Shown here one piece after another: positions 47,517-55,152 of a stretch of DNA of 64,000 nt. The DNA is from Bacteroidales bacterium (lineage in GTDB: Bacteria; Bacteroidota; Bacteroidia; Bacteroidales; P3): contig JAGCUZ010000013.1 in NCBI GenBank assembly GCA_017962615.1, positions 1 to 64,000 of the forward strand, in the 5' to 3' direction. The position numbers and the translations under genes were made by a program. Under the pieces are notes generated by a model. The model did no database searches, was not told the DNA's origin, and saw nothing but the letters and a program-made list of their open reading frames with translations. The number at the start of each line of letters is the position of its first letter. Positions within the stretch are counted from its first letter, which is position 1.

Positions 47517-47593
47517 TCAGCGTGCCTTTAGGTACGCGACAAGATACAGCCGACAGACATGAATATATGTCGCGTACCTAACGGCACGCATGT
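47517..47593. repeat. Long imperfect inverted repeat (REP-like)
   Basis: GCGTGCC(TT)TAGGTACGCGAC and GTCGCGTACCTA(AC)GGCACGC face each other across about 31 bp. Nearby are CATGCCCCGTCGGGGCAT (about 47640-47657) and a CCAGCCATTTCAATGGCTGG palindrome (about 47476-47495). The cluster resembles REP/BIME-type extragenic palindromes. Confidence 0.75.
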
Positions 47594-47846
47594 GTTTTGT
47601 TATCCATTTACCAGACAATGAATTGGCTGGCTATCTTTGTCATGCCCCGTCGGGGCATATTTTCACGCTATTGGTCGTGCGGAGCCAGCAGGCGTGCAGG
47701 ATGCACGCGCTCTAAATAACCCCTGACAAGCGAAGCACAGTCTGGGGGTCGGCGACGTCTCCCTCTATCTGCGTGCCAGCGGCACGCGCCCTCGAAGAGT
47801 CATCCAAAAGTTCCAGGCAAAAAAACAGCCTTCCAAAAATTATTTG

Positions 47847-47970
47847 CAAGTATACTTTATAATATTTTCGATTTTTCGTAAAGTATACTTCATAATATTT
47901 CCGAGTTTTCACAATGTATACTTTATAATATTTCCGAGTTTTTGCAAAGTATACTTTATAATATTTCGAC
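47847..47970. repeat. 33-bp tandem array, 3.8 copies
   Basis: Units start at 47847, 47880, 47913 and 47946 with core AAGTATACTTTATAATATTT. On the minus strand they read as an 11-residue repeat (KYYKVYF...), but no start, promoter or homologous protein supports coding. The unit is three helical turns. Confidence 0.9.
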
Positions 47971-48017
47971 CACAGATTTATCAGACACTACGGATTTACT
48001 GACAATCAAACACATTC

Positions 48018-48482
48018 TCACTCCGCAATCACATCTTTGCGCCAGGCGGTTCTGAGGTCCACCCATTTGTACTCGGTTCCGTCCAGAGCCCTTCGGGTAA
48101 GGGTGGTGTCGTTTTTCCAGAGCTCGAACCATTCTTTGTAAAGTCCTTGTATCCTCGCCATGTCCGAAGCCTCGATAAAATGAAACACGGAGTCATTTCG
48201 TGATATCGTTGCACACCGGGAGAACGACGAGTCCACCTTCCTCTCGAACGACAACGCATATCCGATGCCAATGCGATGATTGGGCACATAGGAGCTATAC
48301 CTGTCCATCGCAAGACACGCACACGCCTCAAAATTTGTATCGCCGATATGGCTTATCAACGAACGGTATTCCTTTTCATCGGTCGCACTCAACAACCGAC
48401 TCTTTGATTCATTTACTTTGCACGGCACATTTGCACTGCATGCAACTAAAGCCAACATAACTATGGCACCGTAAATCTTCAT
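48018..48482 (-). CDS. Small lipoprotein of unknown function
   Basis: The protein has 154 residues from ATG 48482. A longer frame upstream runs through a promoter-like CAAAGATA (TATCTTTG, 48547-48554, minus) and is rejected. Signal peptide MKIYGAIVMLALVAC gives a lipobox with Cys15. The mature part has several Cys and Trp residues (EACACLAMDRYSSY, EWFELWKND). No family is recognised. Confidence 0.6.
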   Translation of the reverse strand: MKIYGAIVMLALVACSANVPCKVNESKSRLLSATDEKEYRSLISHIGDTNFEACACLAMDRYSSYVPNHRIGIGYALSFERKVDSSFSRCATISRNDSVFHFIEASDMARIQGLYKEWFELWKNDTTLTRRALDGTEYKWVDLRTAWRKDVIAE

Positions 48483-48612
48483 AATCTGTTCAGTATTTGA
48501 ATAATCCGTGTTTACCCGTGTAATCTGGAATATAATATTCCGCCTGCAAAGATACACATTCTTTTGCAAACCTCCAACACCCCGTCCCTCCCCCACCCAA
48601 TTTCACCCCAAA

Positions 48613-48744
48613 TTTCATCAAATCCCACCACAGGTTTCACCAAATCCCACCCCGAGCTTCATCAAATTTTACCACGAACTTCATCAAATTCCACCCCGAA
48701 CCTCATCCAATTTCAGCCCAAATTTCATCAAATTCCGACCCGAT
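48613..48744. repeat. 22-bp tandem array, 6 copies
   Basis: Units start at 48613, 48635, 48657, 48679, 48701 and 48723, with consensus TTCATCAAATTCCACCCCGA. Degenerate copies extend upstream to about 48590. Spacing is exact while bases vary. The palindromic element begins within 10 bp of its end. Confidence 0.9.
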
Positions 48745-48753
48745 TTCAAGCCT

Positions 48754-48868
48754 AACAAAGGGTACATATAAAGGTCATAAGGAGTACATAAGGAGTTGGT
48801 CCCACCAACTCCTTATCAACTATATACTTACGATTTACGTTATATATACCAAGATCGGGGTCTTTGCG
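48754..48868 (-). repeat. Dispersed palindromic element, copy 4 (inverted)
   Basis: Read on the minus strand it has CGTAAATCGTAAGTATATAG, then the ATAAGGAGTTGGT arm, GGG, the ACCAACTCCTTAT arm (48816-48788), then TGTACTCCTTATG as in copy 1. Its outer flank CCCGATCTTGGTATATA matches copies 2 and 3. Confidence 0.88.
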
Positions 48869-49090
48869 AAATTTGAAAAGCATCGCAATAGGCATTGTTA
48901 TCAATTGATATTATGCATGTTACACATAAACACTCCGCCGGAAGCCGTCAAAATGGGGTTTTGCTGTTTCCGGACTGTTTTAGGGGGGTGCTTTCTGCGT
49001 CATATGGTCGGGGTTCGTATCGGCGCAACGGCTGCAACAATATTTTTATAATACAACCGTTATTTCTTACAACTAAACTGCTACGACATC

Positions 49091-49873
49091 ATGAGACTGA
49101 ACAACACTGAACACCACATGGCGGCGAGGCGACGGGGCACCGTTGCCGCCGCTCTCCTGGCACTGACACTGACCTTTGGCGGATGCACCGTATATCACCC
49201 GCAAGCTGTCGACATACCGCTCATCAACCACAGCGGCGACGCCCGCATCGACGCGTCGGCGGGCCTATCGTTCTGGCTGCTGCCCGACGCCGTAACGCTC
49301 AACCTGACGGGCACGTACGGCTTCAACAACTGGCTGGCGGGACAGGCGCACGTGAACTACGGCGGCGACAACATGTACGCGCAGCTGGCGCCCGGCATCT
49401 ACCTGAGGCTCGGCGAGCACTCGGTGCTGGAGGGCTACGCGGGCATGGGCTACGGCAGCACGTGGCGCGACAACATAACCGAGAGCAGCACCGCCGAGGA
49501 AGGCGAGAGCACCAGCGGCACCTACAGCCTGAAGGGGAGCTACATGCTGCCTTTCGTGCAGGCCAACCTGGGCTGGCACGACCTCACGGGGGCCAACTTC
49601 GACATAGGCTTCGGCCTGAAAGCCGGCGGCTACCTGCCCGACATCAACTACACGAGGCTCGACAAGGAGGGCAACGAGGTGGCCGACAGCCGCGAGCACT
49701 ACGAGTCGCCCAACTTCCTGCTTGAGCCGCAGATGATGCTGCGCCTTGGCAGCCAGAAGGTGAAGTTCAACGTGAAGCTGGGCTTCACAGTGCTCAGCGA
49801 TGTGAGCGGCGACCCAGGCCATTTCATGTACGACTGGTTCACCGCCTCCGCCGGCATAACGATAGCGCTATAA
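49091..49873 (+). CDS. Outer-membrane barrel lipoprotein
   Basis: The protein has 260 residues; a second ATG at 49118 is also possible. A lipobox-like FGGC gives Cys36 or so. Barrel strands follow: LNLTGTYGFNNWLAGQAHV, MLPFVQANLGW, FDIGFGLKAGGYL and the C-terminal FTASAGITIAL. Its C-terminus matches the orphan tail after tgt. The function is unknown. Confidence 0.65.
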   Translation: MRLNNTEHHMAARRRGTVAAALLALTLTFGGCTVYHPQAVDIPLINHSGDARIDASAGLSFWLLPDAVTLNLTGTYGFNNWLAGQAHVNYGGDNMYAQLAPGIYLRLGEHSVLEGYAGMGYGSTWRDNITESSTAEEGESTSGTYSLKGSYMLPFVQANLGWHDLTGANFDIGFGLKAGGYLPDINYTRLDKEGNEVADSREHYESPNFLLEPQMMLRLGSQKVKFNVKLGFTVLSDVSGDPGHFMYDWFTASAGITIAL

Positions 49874-49902
49874 AGGCTACAGCACCAGCCTGCCATAGCC
49901 AT

Positions 49903-50003
49903 TATACCCGAAAGGGTATATTCGCACATATATTTGCCAAAATTACACCCGAAAGGGTATAAAATAGGTTAATAATATACAAAATTATACCCGAAAGGGT
50001 ACG
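49903..50003 (+). promoter_or_regulatory. Three phased operators of the hip locus
   Basis: The palindrome TATACCC-GAAA-GGGTATA occurs at 49903-49920 (perfect), 49944-49961 (one mismatch) and 49986-50003 (imperfect right end). Spacing is 41 and 42 bp, about four helical turns, so all three face the same side. The last one lies where the -33 region of the promoter should be. Binding and repression by the HipB-like protein is inferred. Confidence 0.85.
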
Positions 50004-50020
50004 ATTTGAAAAATATTTTG

Positions 50021-50029
50021 TATCTTTGC
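50021..50029 (+). promoter_or_regulatory. -7 box of the hip operon
   Basis: TATCTTTGC lies 15 bp before the ATG at 50044. No good TTTG lies 19-20 bp upstream because the third operator occupies that site. Confidence 0.7.
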
Positions 50030-50043
50030 AAAAAATTTACAAG

Positions 50044-50256
50044 ATGGAAACTTGTGGCAAATACGTCAAAGAGATGCGTCGGCAATACGCTATAACTCAG
50101 GAACAACTGGCGGCAAAAGCAGGTGTTGGACTGCGGTTCCTGCGCGAGTTGGAGGCCGATAAACCCACACTGAGAATGGACAAAGTCAACATGGTTTTGG
50201 AGATGTTCGGCTCCAAATTGGGGGTAGTTGCAAAAGATAATACCGACGAACAATGA
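50044..50256 (+). CDS. hipB: HipB-like XRE antitoxin/repressor
   Basis: The protein has 70 residues. The HTH reads MRRQYAITQEQLAAKAGVGL then FLRELEADKPTLRMDKV, typical of HipB. The start after the -7 box is preferred to an upstream in-frame codon inside the promoter. It should bind the TACCC-GAAA-GGGTA operators upstream and repress the operon. The stop overlaps the next start by 4 bp. Confidence 0.85.
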   Translation: METCGKYVKEMRRQYAITQEQLAAKAGVGLRFLRELEADKPTLRMDKVNMVLEMFGSKLGVVAKDNTDEQ

Positions 50257-50588
50257 GGCGCGCAAAGATATACTACAAATCGGCCCTGGCCGGGATACTG
50301 AGCGAGGAGGAAAGCGGTTATCGCTTCGTTTACGACAACGAATACCTGCGCCAACCAGATGCACCCCCGATAAGTCTCACAATGCCAACCTCAAAGACGG
50401 TATACGAGTCGAACATTCTATTCCCGTTCTTCGACGGCCTCATACCAGAAGGGTGGCTGTTGGACATCTCAGTAAAGAACTGGAAACTCGATCCAAGAGA
50501 CCGCATGGGACTGCTACTGACCTGCTGCCGCGATTGCATCGGAGGCGTCAGCGTGGAAGACATCACCAACGAGGAGGAGAGCCTATGA
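50253..50588 (+). CDS. HipS-like protein (HipA N-terminal subdomain as separate gene)
   Basis: The protein has 111 residues. VYYKSALAGILSEEE-type sequence, YDNEYLRQPDAPPISLTMP and ILFPFFDGLIPEGWLLDI match the N-subdomain 1 of HipA kinases, which is normally fused. LLLTCCRDCIGGVSVE ends it. In the described HipBST systems this separate piece (HipS) acts as the antitoxin. It overlaps genes on both sides by 4 bp. Confidence 0.8.
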   Translation: MRRAKIYYKSALAGILSEEESGYRFVYDNEYLRQPDAPPISLTMPTSKTVYESNILFPFFDGLIPEGWLLDISVKNWKLDPRDRMGLLLTCCRDCIGGVSVEDITNEEESL

Positions 50589-51529
50589 ACCGCTGTCTTT
50601 ATTGCTACAAGGAACTGGCTCAGGGGGAGCAGGACTATCACCCTGGATGCATAAAAAAAGCCTTCGGCACGAAGGGAGTGCCTGAAATTCCTTACACGCG
50701 GGAGAGCATCAACGATTTGGCACGCGACCTTGTTATGCGGCAGACCACAGTGCCCGGGGTGCAGCCAAAGCTGTCGATGCATCTTGCCCGTGGAGAGAAG
50801 GGCGAGCCCGACAGGCTGACACTCGTTGAAATGGCCGGTGACTATATCTTAAAGCCACAGGCCAAGGCCTATCCGAATCTGCCTGAGAATGAAGACCTGA
50901 CCATGCATCTCGCTGAACTGTCGAGCATAAACGTGGTGCCTCACACGCTGGCCCGTATGGCCGACGGGGAACTATGCTATCTGACTCGACGCATCGACCG
51001 TGACGCATCAGGGCAGAAGGTGGCCATGGAAGATACCTGCCAGCTGTCGGAACGCCTGACGGAGGACAAATACCACTCCTCCTATGAACAGGTTGCAAAG
51101 ACCATCAACCGATACTCGAATGTGGGCAAACTCGACTTGGTGAACTACTGGGAATTGGTGATGTTCTGCTGGCTGACAGGCAATTCCGACATGCACCTGA
51201 AGAACTTTTCTTTGTATATGCCACAGGACGGACTATGGCGTATGGCTCCTGCCTACGACCTGCTGGCTGTCAGGATAGCCATGCCGTCGGACAAAGAAGA
51301 GCTGGCGCTGACCCTCAACGGCAAGAAAAACAACATAAAACGAGCCGACTTCCTTTCAGCCATGGAGAAATCGGATATTAATGCTGTGGTCGCCGACCGC
51401 ATGATTGGCAAGTTCGCAAAACTGCGCCCAAAGTGGGAAGAGCTCATCAGGCACTCGTTTCTCCCCGTCGAGCAGCAACTGGCATATATCGATTATATAA
51501 CAAAAATGCTCACAAGGATTGCCGAGTAA
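50585..51529 (+). CDS. HipT-like Ser/Thr kinase toxin (HipA core)
   Basis: The protein has 314 residues from ATG 50585. It begins with a zinc-ribbon-like CLYCYKEL...HPGC. A Gly-rich loop GVQPKLSM (about 60) is where HipA/HipT autophosphorylate. The catalytic loop is TGNSDMHLKNFSL (Asp202, Asn207) and the metal loop APAYDLL (Asp225). HipT proteins phosphorylate an aminoacyl-tRNA synthetase (TrpRS in E. coli O127); the target here is unknown. A longer reading frame starting at 50228 is only the alternate frame of hipS. Confidence 0.88.
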   Translation: MNRCLYCYKELAQGEQDYHPGCIKKAFGTKGVPEIPYTRESINDLARDLVMRQTTVPGVQPKLSMHLARGEKGEPDRLTLVEMAGDYILKPQAKAYPNLPENEDLTMHLAELSSINVVPHTLARMADGELCYLTRRIDRDASGQKVAMEDTCQLSERLTEDKYHSSYEQVAKTINRYSNVGKLDLVNYWELVMFCWLTGNSDMHLKNFSLYMPQDGLWRMAPAYDLLAVRIAMPSDKEELALTLNGKKNNIKRADFLSAMEKSDINAVVADRMIGKFAKLRPKWEELIRHSFLPVEQQLAYIDYITKMLTRIAE

Positions 51530-51574
51530 CCGTCAGACTATAAAGCAAAACTCTGCCAAACTGTAAAATTTTAG

Positions 51575-51582
51575 TATCTTTG
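51575..51582 (+). promoter_or_regulatory. Promoter of the deaminase fusion gene
   Basis: TATCTTTG at 51575-51582 with TCTG at 51552-51555 (19-bp gap) is near consensus. It predicts a leader of about 150 nt before the ATG at 51740. Confidence 0.7.
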
Positions 51583-51739
51583 CAGTTGAAAAGAATGAAT
51601 ATTTATCTGTATAACTCACTATAACACAGCCGTCAATACCGATACGTCACGAGAAGGGCGGCAGGAATATGTGCGGCTGCACAAAAGCTTTGATTTATAT
51701 AGCAGAACCAACTCTTAACAACGACAACACAACAGCACA

Positions 51740-52768
51740 ATGATAACCATAGGAATCACCGGCACGCTGGGGGCCGGAAAAGGCACGATAGTCGACTACC
51801 TGGTGAAGAGCCGCGGCTTTGAGCACTACTCAGTGCGCGCGTTCATCACCGAAGAGATAAAGCGTCGCGGGCTGCCCGTGAACCGCGACAGCATGACGCA
51901 GGTGGGCAACGACCTGCGGGCGAGCCACACGCCGTCGTGGATAGTGGAGCAGCTGTACGAGCAGGCGCAGGCCTCGGGGCGCAACTGCGTGATAGAGAGC
52001 GTGCGCACCCCCGGCGAGGTGACGGCGCTGCGCGGCAAGCCCAGCTTCTACCTCTTTGCCGTCGACGCGCCCAGTGCGACACGCTACGAGCGCGCGGTGC
52101 TGCGCGGCAGCGAGACCGACCATATAGACTACGACACCTTCATCGCCAACGAGCGGCGCGAGATGGAGAGCGACGACCCCAACAAGCAGAACCTCAAGGT
52201 GTGCATAGAGCAGGCCGACTTCCGCTTCGACAACGGCGGCTCAATCGAGGAGCTTAACCGCCAGGTGGAGGAGGTGCTGAAGAAGATAATGTACCACCGT
52301 CCGTCGTGGGACGAATATTTCATGGAGCTTGCCGACACGGCGGCGAAACGCGCCACGTGCGACCGCGGCCGGTCGGGCTGCGTGATAGTTAAAGACCGCC
52401 AGCTGCTGGTGACGGGCTATGTGGGGTCGCCCTCGGGACTGCCGCACTGCGACGAGGTGGGGCACCTGTTTCACAAGACCATCAACCCCGACGGAACCAT
52501 AAGCAACCACTGCGTGAGGACGGTGCACGCCGAACAGAACGCCATCTGCCAAGCGGCGCGGCGCGGCATATCGCTCGACGGAGCCACGCTATACTGCCGC
52601 ATGACACCATGCCGCACCTGTGCCATGCTAATAATCAACTGCGGCATAAAGCGCGTTGTGTGCGAGCGCAAGTACCACGCCGGAGCCGAAAGCGAGGAGC
52701 TGTTCCGCCAAGCTGGTATCCCCATCGAGTTCTTCCACGACGAGGTGCAGCAATACGACAACCAATAA
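51740..52768 (+). CDS. P-loop kinase-like / dCMP deaminase fusion
   Basis: The protein has 342 residues. Walker A GTLGAGKGT (residues 8-16) starts a nucleoside-monophosphate-kinase or dephospho-CoA-kinase-like domain (about 1-185). The C-terminal domain is a cytidine/deoxycytidylate deaminase with HAE (His263, Glu265) and PCRTC (Cys291, Cys294) binding zinc. A separate DHHRPSW-like linker starts it. The architecture recalls yeast Dcd1 and the phage-defence enzyme AvcD. It could be a housekeeping dCMP deaminase or a defence dNTP-depleting enzyme; sequence alone does not decide. Confidence 0.8.
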   Translation: MITIGITGTLGAGKGTIVDYLVKSRGFEHYSVRAFITEEIKRRGLPVNRDSMTQVGNDLRASHTPSWIVEQLYEQAQASGRNCVIESVRTPGEVTALRGKPSFYLFAVDAPSATRYERAVLRGSETDHIDYDTFIANERREMESDDPNKQNLKVCIEQADFRFDNGGSIEELNRQVEEVLKKIMYHRPSWDEYFMELADTAAKRATCDRGRSGCVIVKDRQLLVTGYVGSPSGLPHCDEVGHLFHKTINPDGTISNHCVRTVHAEQNAICQAARRGISLDGATLYCRMTPCRTCAMLIINCGIKRVVCERKYHAGAESEELFRQAGIPIEFFHDEVQQYDNQ

Positions 52769-52804
52769 GCCTCGGTTGAGGGGCTTTCACTCATCATGTT
52801 AGCG

Positions 52805-52831
52805 AAGCCCGACCACGCTGTGGTCGGGCTT
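52805..52831. terminator. Bidirectional terminator
   Basis: AAGCCCGACCAC, loop GCT, GTGGTCGGGCTT is a perfect 12-bp hairpin between convergent genes ending at 52768 and 52845. Confidence 0.85.
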
Positions 52832-52844
52832 ATAGTATCGTGTA

Positions 52845-54401
52845 TTAGCTGACGGGGACGCGGCGGTCGAGGCCGAAGCTCATGGGCGATATTTTTAGCA
52901 GCGGTGGGAACTGGAGACGTTTCCACTCGTTGGCCTTGACCTTGCGCACCACGGTGCCGACGAGGTCGGGGTCGTAGCCTTTCTCGACGATTTCGTCGAC
53001 ACTGAGGGCCTGCTCGAGATGCAGCTCGAGGATGGCGTCGAGGGTGTTGTAGTCGGGCAGCGAGTCGCTGTCTTTCTGGCCCGGCCGCAGCTCGGCCGAC
53101 GGAGCCTTGGTGATGCTGTGCTGCGGGATGAGCTCGCGGTCGCGGTTGATGTACTCGGAGAGCTCGTAGACCTCAGTCTTGTAGAGGTCGGCAATGACGG
53201 CGAGTGAGCCGCAGCTGTCGCCGTAGAGGGTACCGTAGCCCATGGCCGCCTCGCTCTTGTTGGTAGTGTTGAGTGCGAGGGCTCCGAACTTGTTGGCGTA
53301 GCTCATCACCAGAGTGCCGCGGATGCGTGCCTGCATGTTCTCCTCGGTGACGTCCTCGGCGCGCTCGCCGAAGACGGGCTTCAGGGCCGTGCGCATGGCG
53401 TCGAAGAGGGGCTTGATGGGCACTATGTCGTAGGATATGCCGAGGTTGGCGGCCAGCTGCTCGGCGTCGGCCACGGAGTGGTCGGTGGAATACTGCGAAG
53501 GCATGAGGAGGCCGTGGACGTTCTCGGCGCCGAGGGCGTCGACAGCCAGGGCACAGACCAGAGCCGAGTCGATGCCACCGCTGAGACCCAGGACGGCACG
53601 GCGCATGCCATTCTTGCTGAAATAGTCGCGCAGACCCATAACCAAAGCCTTGTGTACCAATGCCACAGCCTCGGGCTTGGTGTCCTCGCAAGGCTCGAGC
53701 AGCTGCAGGTCGACCTCCTGGCCGTGCTCCTCGAAATAGGGGAACTGGCACAGCACGTCGCCCGCGGCGTTGAGCGCCATGGAGCCGCCGGCATAGAGGA
53801 AGCTGCCCTCGCCGCCTATGCGGTTGACGAAGACGAGCGAAGCACTGAAGTTCTCGACAATCTTGCGCATCCTGTAGCGGATGCTGTAGGGCTTGTTGTA
53901 GTCGAAGACGTTGCAGCCACAGCATATCACAATATCAGGCTGCTCTATATGGTTCTTGCCCAACTCCTTGAGGTCTTCATAGAAGCCTATTGCGATACGC
54001 TGTTCCTGATACTGGAGCACCTGCACGCCCTCGCCGCGCACGAAGCATTTCTGCTCGTCGGGGGCGAGATATTTCTTGGTGATGATGGCGCGGATGGCGT
54101 TGTTCTGCACGAAGACGATGGCGTTGCAGAGCCCTTTGTCCTGAATCTGCAACGGGAGGCCTATCAGGAAGGCGCGGTGCTCCGACCGCTGCACGAGTTC
54201 CTGCAGCACCAGCTGGGCACGTTTCTGGATATCGGTGTAGACAATGCTGCCGAACAGAGGATATCCGCACAGTGTACAGGCAGGGAATACGGTGAGGAGG
54301 GCGTCGTTGCTTTCTGAACTCTCGATGGTTTCCAGAATCCAGCGCATGTTCTCCTCGGGGTTGTTGGTGATGATGTTGTGCTGAGCAATAAATATTTTCA
54401 T
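52845..54401 (-). CDS. nadE: NAD synthetase with degenerate glutaminase domain
   Basis: The protein has 518 residues. The NAD synthetase half is intact: LGLSGGIDSALVCAL (SGGxDS near 274-279), NTTNKSEAAMGYGTLYGDSCG and KAPSAELRPGQKDSDSLPDY. The N-terminal nitrilase-type glutaminase fold is recognisable, but its catalytic Glu is Ala (FPACTLCGYP, residue 41; usual PELxLxGYP) and its Cys is aromatic (IAIGFYEDL, Tyr141; usual xICED). The Lys region (ITKKYL, 109-110) remains. It probably uses free ammonia to make NAD from deamido-NAD. Confidence 0.88.
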   Translation of the reverse strand: MKIFIAQHNIITNNPEENMRWILETIESSESNDALLTVFPACTLCGYPLFGSIVYTDIQKRAQLVLQELVQRSEHRAFLIGLPLQIQDKGLCNAIVFVQNNAIRAIITKKYLAPDEQKCFVRGEGVQVLQYQEQRIAIGFYEDLKELGKNHIEQPDIVICCGCNVFDYNKPYSIRYRMRKIVENFSASLVFVNRIGGEGSFLYAGGSMALNAAGDVLCQFPYFEEHGQEVDLQLLEPCEDTKPEAVALVHKALVMGLRDYFSKNGMRRAVLGLSGGIDSALVCALAVDALGAENVHGLLMPSQYSTDHSVADAEQLAANLGISYDIVPIKPLFDAMRTALKPVFGERAEDVTEENMQARIRGTLVMSYANKFGALALNTTNKSEAAMGYGTLYGDSCGSLAVIADLYKTEVYELSEYINRDRELIPQHSITKAPSAELRPGQKDSDSLPDYNTLDAILELHLEQALSVDEIVEKGYDPDLVGTVVRKVKANEWKRLQFPPLLKISPMSFGLDRRVPVS

Positions 54402-54672
54402 GATATATGAAATAATGATAACAAAGAAGTTAGAGAGGCAGACCTGCCCATGCAGCCCCAGCCGTTACAAATGCAAAATTACATATTTTTTTTAATTCCG
54501 TCACGGTTAAAAAAAAATGAACGAATATTTACCAGAACACAACAAAAAAATGAACGAAACATCGGCCGTTCGTTCCATATTATATGAACATACGATGAAT
54601 CTTGCAAAAGACAATTTTTCTTAAACAAAGTCAGTTTGCGCAATAATACGTGATGGTTTTCGTTATCAAAAC

Positions 54673-55152
54673 ATGATTGTCTACCACGGAAGCGACCGAG
54701 AGATCGAGACTCCACAGATATTGGAGCCAAGTCATGCTTTGGATTTCGGCAAAGGCTTCTATACCACTTTGAACGAGATACAAGCAAACGGCTTCGCCCG
54801 TAAGGTGATGGACCGCCTGCATTCGACCAACGCCATTGTCAACGTGTACGAAGTGGATATTGAAAAGATGAAGGCCGAATTGAATGGCCTGTGGTACAAA
54901 GAAGTATGCAACGAGTGGCTGGATTATGTAAGCGACAACCGCAACGGCATTCGCACCGCTGAATGTGATTTTGCCTATGGCCCAGTAGCCAACGACGATG
55001 TATTCCGTACATTCGCCGCATATCAAGCCAGAGTGCTGACAAAAACGGAAGCCATGACGAGACTGAAGGTGAAGAATCTATACAACCAGCTAACCTTTAA
55101 AAGCGAGCGGTCGCTAAATTTCATCAACTTTGTAACAGCCTATTCAGTATGA
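54673..55152 (+). CDS. DUF3990 domain protein (ADP-ribosyltransferase-like)
   Basis: The protein has 159 residues. MIVYHGSDREIETPQIL and LDFGKGFYTT are the DUF3990 signatures. The YHGS and FGxGFYxT motifs look like the NAD-binding blocks of the ADP-ribosyltransferase fold. It overlaps the next gene by 4 bp. Its use of A/T-ending codons is higher than in the neighbouring nadE gene. A toxin role is inferred from the cassette. Confidence 0.78.
   Translation: MIVYHGSDREIETPQILEPSHALDFGKGFYTTLNEIQANGFARKVMDRLHSTNAIVNVYEVDIEKMKAELNGLWYKEVCNEWLDYVSDNRNGIRTAECDFAYGPVANDDVFRTFAAYQARVLTKTEAMTRLKVKNLYNQLTFKSERSLNFINFVTAYSV

Larger units (their letters stand above)
46963..48017. other. Gene-free region with REP-like palindromes and a 33-bp array
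   Basis: No credible protein gene. A minus-strand TAATTTTG (47350-47357) with CTTG 19 bp upstream may be the promoter of the lipoprotein gene, implying a leader of about 380 nt. Palindromes occupy 47430-47670 and a 33-bp tandem array 47847-47970. Confidence 0.65.
48483..49090. other. Gene-free divergent region
   Basis: It carries the minus-strand promoter at 48547, a 22-bp array (48613-48744) and palindromic element copy 4 (48754-48868). From 48869 to 49090 I see nothing beyond an AT-rich leader before the barrel lipoprotein gene. Confidence 0.7.

Noticed and set aside
47181..47531. 116-codon plus-strand frame in the gene-free region
   Set aside because: It spans palindromes and a low-complexity stretch, has no recognisable motif, and ends in repeat sequence.
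47712..47970. Protein made of KYYKVYF-type 11-residue repeats
   Set aside because: It is only the translation of the 33-bp DNA array running into REP-like sequence; no start context, promoter or partner.
50228..50584. N-terminal extension of the HipT-like protein
   Set aside because: The Arg/His-rich extension is the alternate frame of the HipS-like gene; the zinc-ribbon start at 50585 fits the family.
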